Assembly (NCBI GenBank): GCA_023212695.1
Contig: JALCCG010000226.1
Location: 1-34,806, forward strand
Source of the DNA: Sporisorium sorghi
Lineage: Eukaryota > Basidiomycota > Ustilaginomycetes > Ustilaginales > Ustilaginaceae
Length of the DNA stretch: 34,806 nt
Direction of reading: 5' to 3'
Under the pieces are notes generated by a model. That model was not told the DNA's origin. It did not search any database and saw nothing but the letters and a program-made list of their open reading frames with translations. The position numbers were made by a program, and so were the translations under genes. Positions 1 to 6,515 of this stretch are shown here, in pieces. Position 1 is the first letter of the stretch. Every line of letters begins with the position of its first letter.

Positions 1-1150
1 CCTCGTCGTCGGCAGGCCGCACCTCCCGCCCCACCCCCTTCACGTATTCTATACTAAAAGGGGCCGGGGCCCCGAAGGGGTCCGAGGGGTGCTGGGGGGG
101 GGGGGGGGGGGGGGGGGGCAATGTCAGAAGAGCGACTCGGTCCAGAACGACATCGATGGCTAAGACTCTACGCAGTGAATGGTTGAAGGTTGCCGGTCGC
201 ACACCATCTCTCCAAGCTCTGCTTTGCTTGTTCGGTCACGTTGCTCACCGCGGCTGCAGTTGTACCTCGGAATGTGGCAACTGGAAGCAGGCCTGCAGCA
301 GACGACAATGCTCCTCGACAGCTCTGTACTCGCGATCCGAGGCAACTGTTCCTGTCAATCCTTTGTCTGGTTGCCACCCTGCAGGAGCGACGACAGCAAG
401 CCACAGACAACAATCGCTCTGCGCCACCGTAGCAGCTCTTGCTCGGTGCGTTTCTTCGGTCTTCTATTGTGCCGAGAAAGCAGACAAAGGCAACGTGGCA
501 TCTTGGCGCTGCATTGGCTGTGTTCTCCCACACGAGCTTCACCTCAATCGGTGGGGACAGTAGCATGCACTGCAGATGTTCCCACATGGAGCGATCGTGC
601 GCCACATACAGTAAAATCTGCAAAGTCGAGCGAACGCCAAAGAGAAGCGACAAAAGACGACCCATCTTCTTCACAAGAGTCTCCTAGGAGGGAGTTGATA
701 ACACTATCAAGTACATTGGCGGCCACGCTCTGGAGGTTGATCTGCCTCACTGCATGTCTCGCACTGCGTAGTGCCGTATCACGGCTGTAACGGTGCTCGA
801 CCGAGCAAAGCCCCTTTCCTCCCACCGCCCACCTCATTTTGTCTATTCACGGGCCCCCATTTTGCTGCACTGTTGCTGCTCGACCGTCCTTCTCTTGCAC
901 TTTGCACAATCCCACTAGCACATCCATCCCTGCCTCATCCACTTTGATACATCTTCACCAAGCTCCCATCTCGTCACAATGTGCACACCTGTTTCAAGGC
1001 TACAAAAAGCCGTTCCGGACAAGCTGTGGATCTCATAGCTGATTGCCGCCGTCCCCTCATTCGCAACTTTTACAGTTTGCGCTTCGACGCACGCTCTGAT
1101 CTCCACATTTAGTCCAGCTTTCCTGCTCCGGGCTGTAGACGCCAACAGCC
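1..1150. other. Gene-free left end and promoter side of the 957-aa gene
   Basis: No coding region is supported here. Frames of 135-203 codons lie around positions 156-790 on both strands, but they overlap each other, are rich in Cys and Ser, resemble no known family and do not show the character of the real genes in this window. The first 120 bases hold G-runs (listed separately). The segment from about 830 to 1150 is pyrimidine-rich and leads into a well-placed ATG at 1151, so it probably contains the promoter and 5' leader of the next gene. No tRNA-like fold was recognised. An exon of a multi-exon gene extending off the left edge cannot be excluded. Confidence 0.5.
60..118 (+). repeat. G-quadruplex-type motif followed by a 25-G homopolymer
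   Basis: Four runs of GGGG lie at 60-63, 66-69, 77-80 and 85-88, with loops of 2, 7 and 5 bases. This fits the usual G-quadruplex pattern. A run of 25 G follows at 94-118. The segment also contains the self-complementary GGGGCCCC at 66-73. No other stretch in the window has this composition. It may be a genuine G-rich tract or an assembly or sequencing artefact near a contig end. Confidence 0.75.
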
Positions 1151-4024
1151 ATGGAGGAAGGATGGGTCTCATCCCTGTCGATCGCCACTTCGGTCAACAC
1201 GCTTAGCGCAAACGGTAGCTCGCTCTTTGGCGACTCACTCGAGCTCGCCGATGGTGGTTCCTTTCCTCCGCCGCCTCCTCGAACGCGGTCGCCTTCTCTA
1301 GTGTCAGGGTCGAGTCAAGTCTATGATGGGCACGACACAGCAAAAAAGATGCTCCGAAGCCCCGCCATTGTCTTCAGCCCTCTCGGCAATTCTCAACCAT
1401 CCTCGCGGCCTCACTCAAGCGGTGGAAGTTCTCGAAACGCTCACAAGGCAAGAGAACGACGTTCGAACAGCGACAACGGCCATTCCGGCTGGGCCGATTC
1501 CGCCACTCAGGAGCCTCTCGAGCAGCTCAGAAGCGGGCAATACGACGCTCGTCGTGGTCTGCCCAGCCGTGAGAACGTCGGCGGGCATCCGAGCTGGAGG
1601 GTGCGACATATGCGATCTCACACGAGCGCATCGAGCGCATCGAGCGCAGCGCCACTTTCGGATCCAAGCGACAATCTTGCTCGGCAGCGCCCACAAGTGG
1701 TCTCGGGTCTACCTACCTCATACAGTCACCATCGAGATCATTCCAAGTCAGCGCCTCTTCCTGAATCGTCACACCTGTCACAGTCACAGTCACAGTCACA
1801 GTCACAGTCACATACACAAGCTCAGCACAGCGGAAGCACAGCGGCGCAGGAAACTTCGGCAAAGTCACCCTTTCGGCCCTTCCTGTCTTCAAGTCCTGCT
1901 ATCCATTTTGGCAACCTCGATCGACCTTGGGCACATTGGCTCTCTGACGACACAGCCAAGTCAGCTGGATCTGCTGCTGGCGCAAGCAACCACTCTCGTG
2001 CGCCCAGCAATTCACTACGCGAGCCACCTTCTTCGACTGACTACAGCCACAGTCGCTATCCCAGTCTCTCGTTCAGCGTTGCAACACGACCTTCTACGCC
2101 TGACTCTAGCCTCGAGCCATCCCGCTCCACCTGCATCACCAGCGCAGAGAAGCAGGCGAGACCTGAAGCACAGCCTGCGAGGGCTATCGAGCACAGTCTG
2201 GGGGATTCATTCGAAGAATTACGCGGCGATACGGGTCCAACAACACGCGCCCGCTCGGATAGCGCTCCAATGTCTCGATCACTGCCCAACTTGTTTGCCG
2301 CGCCAGCCACAACCACAACGCAGCAGCACGTGGCTTGGGGTCCAAAGGTGCCGCAGCAAGGCCAGGGCAGCCAAGCAACTGTGCCACAAGGTGCCAACAC
2401 TGCGCTCGTGATCACCGACAGCGTCCGCAGTCCTCACTACCTGGAGCCGTACAACAGTTGCGAGGCCATCGCCTTTCCTCGACCGCGTCTGCGATCTCGC
2501 AGCCTGGCGACCACTCCTTCTATCGTGGTCGAAAAGGTTCATGCCGCCCCCGAACGCTTCTGGCAGACCACTGCCCAAGGTAAAGGCGCAGAGCGCATGC
2601 AGATTGCTCCGAGATCAAGCATCCTGCGATCGGCTGAGGCGCCTCACGATGATCTTCAGCCGTCGACCAGTAGTAGTGGCCAGGCAGGAGCAGCGAGGTT
2701 TTCCGCCAAGGACTACCGCTTGAAGTTGCACGAGACTATACCTCCTCCGCTGCCGCCAAGAGACTCTCCTTTGCCTTCTTCTGGTGTCCTGCCGCCAAAG
2801 CCGCTGCCGGCCTCGCCTCTACCTCAAGCTGCGCCCTCCTCTCAACCCCATACTGCACCGCTTCCACGCATGAGCCACGAGAGCTTCGACTCGATCGAGC
2901 TGCTGGATGCCGCTGAGCTCCTGCAACTCAACGAGGAGCTCGAGCAGGAAAGGCGCGCGTGGCGAGAAGAGTCACGTACGGGTATGAACGTGGACTACAA
3001 CGCTCTCCGAGACCGGTTCAGTCCTTGTCTCCGAGATCCTTCCCTGGCTAATAGCAGCCGTCACGGAAGTGCAGTCTCCGTCGGTGGTGATCTCGAAGCT
3101 GACACGAGCCGGGTCAGAGTGCATCGCATGTTCAACAAGGATGGCTCGGAACACACGGTGCTCGTCGTACGTCCTCGGCAGGGTCATCCTTACGGTAGCC
3201 AGAGGATGTCGGTCAGCAGTCCTGAATTGCGAAAAGGGCGCGACACGAGTCCGAAGCGAGTCCCGCTTGTCAAGCATTTCGCTCAGCGACTAGGAAGCTT
3301 TGCTACTAGCAGACGCCCCCCTCGTACGTCAGCGACAACAAGCCAAGAGCATGGCGACGCGCGCAAGTCGCCGCGGCTGACTCCAGGTGCTGATCGGTCC
3401 TTTGGGAAGCAACGCAAGCTGGTGTCTGACGAGACCGTCATCATTGGCAAGCCTCCCGAGCCCACGAACGGTGTAGGCACGGCAATGGGGCAGTGGGAGA
3501 GCAAGGAGCAAGAAGCGACCTCCCAAGAAGGACGCCGAGCGTTGGAGCATGCGACCGTACCCGAAACACGTCGTGCGTCGTTGTCGAAATACAGACCCGC
3601 CGGGACGAAAGACGAGATCAAAGCGCAGCTCAGCGAGAGCGTGCCCCCGATGTGGCGCCGTCAGTCAGGTGCACCTCGATCCGCAGGCAAAGAGCACGTC
3701 ACGGACGTCGAAGCTCTGCCTTGGATCGACCCGGGATCGAAGAGCAAGCTTGTCCATCGCGCCAGCTTTTGCGCTCGTCAGCCACAGCACGACACAGAAG
3801 AGCTTGCAGCTGAGCGAGGCGATCGTTCTGCGTACTCGTCGTGGAGCGAATACGTGAGTCGGCGCGGGTCGAACCGCTCGTCAGGTCGGCGTCGCTCAGC
3901 ACATCTTTCCGAGGGCGACATGACCCGGGCATCGAGCGTGTCGACCGAAACACCCGGAGAGGTGGTGCTGTGGGACGCGAGCAGCGTCAACATCGACGAT
4001 CTCTTCTTTCGTCCTCCGCAGTGA
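1151..4024 (+). CDS. Large disordered Ser/Pro-rich protein of unknown function
   Basis: A single uninterrupted frame of 957 codons opens at an ATG in good context (AGCCATGG). I do not recognise the family. The protein is mostly low complexity: Ser-, Pro- and Arg-rich, with a run of six prolines near residue 40 and a Gln-Ser repeat at residues 211-220 encoded by tandem CAGTCA. A proline-rich block around 530-560 contains PPPLPPR (531-537), which matches a class II SH3-ligand pattern (PxxPxR). A short charged helix near 595-615 (LLQLNEELEQERRAW) could form a coiled coil. The stretch just after it, about 650-690 (VHRMFNKDGSEHTVLVVRP), is the least disordered and the likeliest conserved core. No signal peptide or membrane segment is seen. 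An adaptor role in cell polarity or signalling would fit the SH3 motif but is only a guess. It converges on FTS1 across 385 bases. Confidence 0.75.
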   Translation: MEEGWVSSLSIATSVNTLSANGSSLFGDSLELADGGSFPPPPPRTRSPSLVSGSSQVYDGHDTAKKMLRSPAIVFSPLGNSQPSSRPHSSGGSSRNAHKARERRSNSDNGHSGWADSATQEPLEQLRSGQYDARRGLPSRENVGGHPSWRVRHMRSHTSASSASSAAPLSDPSDNLARQRPQVVSGLPTSYSHHRDHSKSAPLPESSHLSQSQSQSQSQSHTQAQHSGSTAAQETSAKSPFRPFLSSSPAIHFGNLDRPWAHWLSDDTAKSAGSAAGASNHSRAPSNSLREPPSSTDYSHSRYPSLSFSVATRPSTPDSSLEPSRSTCITSAEKQARPEAQPARAIEHSLGDSFEELRGDTGPTTRARSDSAPMSRSLPNLFAAPATTTTQQHVAWGPKVPQQGQGSQATVPQGANTALVITDSVRSPHYLEPYNSCEAIAFPRPRLRSRSLATTPSIVVEKVHAAPERFWQTTAQGKGAERMQIAPRSSILRSAEAPHDDLQPSTSSSGQAGAARFSAKDYRLKLHETIPPPLPPRDSPLPSSGVLPPKPLPASPLPQAAPSSQPHTAPLPRMSHESFDSIELLDAAELLQLNEELEQERRAWREESRTGMNVDYNALRDRFSPCLRDPSLANSSRHGSAVSVGGDLEADTSRVRVHRMFNKDGSEHTVLVVRPRQGHPYGSQRMSVSSPELRKGRDTSPKRVPLVKHFAQRLGSFATSRRPPRTSATTSQEHGDARKSPRLTPGADRSFGKQRKLVSDETVIIGKPPEPTNGVGTAMGQWESKEQEATSQEGRRALEHATVPETRRASLSKYRPAGTKDEIKAQLSESVPPMWRRQSGAPRSAGKEHVTDVEALPWIDPGSKSKLVHRASFCARQPQHDTEELAAERGDRSAYSSWSEYVSRRGSNRSSGRRRSAHLSEGDMTRASSVSTETPGEVVLWDASSVNIDDLFFRPPQ
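1781..1810 (+). repeat. In-frame hexanucleotide repeat (CAGTCA)x5
   Basis: Five perfect copies of CAGTCA run in frame and encode alternating Gln-Ser at residues 211-220 of the 957-aa protein. A near copy (CTGTCA) precedes them. The length is a multiple of three, so expansion or contraction would keep the frame, and copy number is likely to vary between strains. Confidence 0.95.
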
Positions 4025-4061
4025 AAGGTTTCTCGGTTTTGGATCCGTTATTGTCAGCATC

Positions 4062-4112
<51 letters not shown>

Positions 4113-4409
4113 GCTCCTCGTCGTCCCCACACTGACGATCTTGAGCATAGCCTCACATTCCCATCACCTCGTGGCTTGAGAATCTACGCTTGCTCGTGTG
4201 GCATCATGTCGCGGCTTGTTACTCGCATGCCATAGCCTCATCATTGACGTTATTATCATCTCGCTCCTCGTTGATTATGCGCTCACTCACGTGGCACAGC
4301 CTCCCACAGCATCACTTTTCGGAAGCTGTGTCGCCGATGCTTGCATCCCCTTCCACCTCCATCAGACGCTTATCATCACGGGGGTATATTGACGCCACAT
4401 CACTACACG
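4025..4409. other. Convergent intergenic region with a 49-T run
   Basis: This stretch lies between the stop of the 957-aa gene and the stop of FTS1, so it should hold both 3' UTRs. Its main feature is a run of T at 4063-4111, starting 38 bases after the upstream stop codon. No gene or RNA is recognised. Confidence 0.6.
4063..4111 (+). repeat. Poly(T) homopolymer, 49 bases as given
   Basis: An uninterrupted run of T sits in the convergent 3' region between the 957-aa gene and FTS1. On the minus strand it is a poly(A) tract just beyond the FTS1 stop. No target-site duplication was seen on its flanks, so a retroelement tail is not supported. Homopolymers of this length are often mis-sized by sequencing. 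Confidence 0.9.
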
Positions 4410-5153
4410 CTACAGAGCCGCCTCCCCCTCCAGCTTCACACCTTCGTCATCGCCAAAGATCTCTTTCCTCATTGCGGCGAGCTCGTCATCATCGAGCTTG
4501 CGAAACAGGATGCCATTAGCCTCGTCTGCGCGAATGGGTCTGCTAGCCAGCTTCGCTGCGTCAGATTCGTTCGGGCGCGCAGGGTTGGCGAGGTTCAGTC
4601 CGATGCTTGGGTTCGGAAACCCACTGCCACCGCTGACATCGTACAGACTCGACGGAGCCGTCGACAGCGCGACCGACTGCAGCGCCAGCTTGTTGAATAG
4701 CGTGCGGTGCGTCCTGAACATGCGGTACACTTCGCCATTGGCGACAACGCCCTCTCTGAGACCCTCCAGCGTGTCTTCTTGAAACACGCTCTGCACGAAC
4801 TCGAGAATGTGCGAGGCAAAGTCTTGACGCGGTCTCCACGCACCCGGAAAGCGCGAGCTCAGCAGCAGCCGGCCCGTGTCGGGATTCACCAGGGGATGCA
4901 AGAGTGTGGGCGGGAAGAACACTTGCGGGGTGGCCGACGGGTAAGTGGACGGAAAGACAATGTCGAAGCGGAAAATCCCGCCGCTGAAGGGACCTTTTTG
5001 AACAAAAATCACGGCGTGCCAGAGGTGTGTATCGTCGTCGTCGAGTTGGACGTAGATGCCGGTCGGGCAGTTGGAGGGTAGGCAGAGCTGTGCGTATTGG
5101 AACGAGATGTCGCGCTGCGCGAACTCGAGCTGCAGCTGTTGCCGCGATGGCAT
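4410..5153 (-). CDS. fts1: Fts1/AKTIP-type E2 variant (inactive UBC fold), FHF endosome adaptor
   Basis: The 247-residue product has a ubiquitin-conjugating fold at about 12-155, with the family signatures TGIYVQL (31-37), the YPSATPQVFFPP block (71-82) and HPLVNPDTGR (86-95). The usual HPN triad is altered, and the position expected for the catalytic cysteine is a leucine (about L97). It is therefore an E2 variant that should not transfer ubiquitin. The pattern and the following helical region match AKTIP/Fts better than Uev1 or Vps23. In animals and fungi Fts joins Hook and FHIP to link dynein to early endosomes; U. maydis Hok1-Fts1-Fhp1 is the studied smut case. The frame stays open for 78 codons upstream but begins at a GTG. 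The first ATG is at 5153, just ahead of the homologous region, so I start there; an extra 5' exon is possible. It is divergent from CTK3 across 349 bases. Confidence 0.8.
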   Translation of the reverse strand: MPSRQQLQLEFAQRDISFQYAQLCLPSNCPTGIYVQLDDDDTHLWHAVIFVQKGPFSGGIFRFDIVFPSTYPSATPQVFFPPTLLHPLVNPDTGRLLLSSRFPGAWRPRQDFASHILEFVQSVFQEDTLEGLREGVVANGEVYRMFRTHRTLFNKLALQSVALSTAPSSLYDVSGGSGFPNPSIGLNLANPARPNESDAAKLASRPIRADEANGILFRKLDDDELAAMRKEIFGDDEGVKLEGEAAL

Positions 5154-5502
5154 TGTGGGCCAGTGTCTGCGGACTGTCCGAAAGGGTGTGAGACGCAAGG
5201 TCGGCCTTACGCTGCAACTGAGCAGTTTTTCAAGCCTACCTCCAGCAGCATCGGCTGCACCACCGAATGTCGGCGTGTCCGAAGTCAATGGGCTTGTGCG
5301 GCGGCTGATGATGGTGAGAGCAGAGTTGGGAACGGAAAAGCGTGTGAAGTGTTGGTCTCGGTGCGCCCGCCGCGTGTTGCACTCCACTTGTCCGAGATCC
5401 GAATCCTCAGTCTGAAAAAGTGCACATCAAACACCTCTCGACCTTCTTCTAGAAGCCCCACTCATCCATCGCTCTCTGCCTCATCGAGGGCTTATCGCCA
5501 CC
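5154..5502. promoter_or_regulatory. Shared divergent promoter of fts1 and ctk3
   Basis: These 349 bases separate the two divergent start codons and must contain both promoters. The CTK3 side ends in a pyrimidine-rich leader running into GCCACCATGG, an optimal start context. No individual element could be assigned with confidence. Confidence 0.5.
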
Positions 5503-6441
5503 ATGGACCCATTCCAAGTGCGCCTGCGCTTCGTCTCGGCGCTACACCGCGTCAACGCCTCGCTCCCCACCATCCAAAAAGCGCTTTCCTTCATCGTCGA
5601 CCACGCCCCGCAACTGCACGCCGAGCTCTGGGACTGCATCCTCGACGAGTGCAAATCCGGCTCCATCAACCGCCGCATCAACATCCTCTTCCTCATCGAC
5701 AGCATCTTTACGGACGAAACCCTGTCCCCGACCATCCGCGCGCTCTTTCGGCGCTACCTCGAGCGCGATCTCTACGCGCTGTTCGACCTGACAGTGCCCG
5801 AGGGGCGGTGGGATGCGCTGCTCAACGTGCCTGCCGTGAGCAAGATCGTCGCCGCGTGGAAGGCGCGCTTTGTGCTCGATCGGGGAGTGTTGGAGGACCT
5901 GGAGGTGATGTTGGGGGTGAGGAAGGCGACGCTGTATGCGCTGTCGCCAGAAAGGAGGAATATGACGCTGCTCCCGCCGAACGACATGCAGCGCCGCATC
6001 GAGGAGGATCGCGAGCGGCATAAGCGGCTGAGGGAAAGGGCGTGGATTCTGCCGCCGACAGCGTTCTCGCATCAAAGACTGTTCGGGACAAGGCCGGAAC
6101 AGCTCGATCCCACCTACTTGACGAGCACCCAGCCCGCATCGCCAGCGGCGCAGAAGGCGGATGCTGATGGAGATCGCATCTGGACAACGCAGGATTTGGA
6201 CTTTAGCCAGATGTGGGACGAGACGAGCGACTTCAACGACGATGATGTTGATGAGATCGTCGAGGATGACAAGTCGAGCTGGGTGCATCAACCGCCTCCA
6301 CCGCCTCCAGTACCAGCAGCAGCAGCGCTACCTTCACAACCAATACTCGACCCTTCAGCCACAACAGCACCACTCCCGCCAGCACAGAGACAGCTACCAC
6401 GAGCGCCAGCTTCAATGCGCTTCGCTCAACACTCTTCTTGA
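5503..6441 (+). CDS. ctk3: CTD kinase I gamma subunit, Ctk3/Lsg1-like CID protein
   Basis: The 312-residue protein begins MDPFQVRLRFVSALHRVNAS, closely matching the start of fission yeast Lsg1/Ctk3. Residues 1-135 form an all-helical CID-like domain, with the conserved block SGSINRRINILFLIDSIF at about 51-68. The family is the regulatory gamma subunit of the CTDK-I kinase (with Ctk1 and cyclin Ctk2), which phosphorylates Ser2 of the RNA polymerase II C-terminal repeat during elongation in the nucleus. Residues 150-200 are charged and helical. The C-terminal third is acidic and then Pro/Ala-rich (a run of six prolines near 265) and probably disordered. The ATG lies in a perfect GCCACCATGG context. 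It converges on VPS34, with 74 bases between the stop codons. Confidence 0.83.
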   Translation: MDPFQVRLRFVSALHRVNASLPTIQKALSFIVDHAPQLHAELWDCILDECKSGSINRRINILFLIDSIFTDETLSPTIRALFRRYLERDLYALFDLTVPEGRWDALLNVPAVSKIVAAWKARFVLDRGVLEDLEVMLGVRKATLYALSPERRNMTLLPPNDMQRRIEEDRERHKRLRERAWILPPTAFSHQRLFGTRPEQLDPTYLTSTQPASPAAQKADADGDRIWTTQDLDFSQMWDETSDFNDDDVDEIVEDDKSSWVHQPPPPPPVPAAAALPSQPILDPSATTAPLPPAQRQLPRAPASMRFAQHSS

Positions 6442-6515
6442 CTGCATCTCACCTTCATTCTTGTATTTGTACGCCATCGCACGCTGTGGACAATTGCATC
6501 GCATTCCTCTGTCCA

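Noticed and set aside
156..790. Several overlapping frames of 135-203 codons on both strands
   Set aside because: They conflict with each other, are Cys/Ser-rich without domain signs, and the longest minus-strand frame has no ATG at its start.
4063..4111. Poly(T) as an RNA polymerase III terminator or a retroelement tail
   Set aside because: No tRNA or other Pol III gene is seen upstream, the run is far longer than a terminator, and no target-site duplication or element sequence flanks it.
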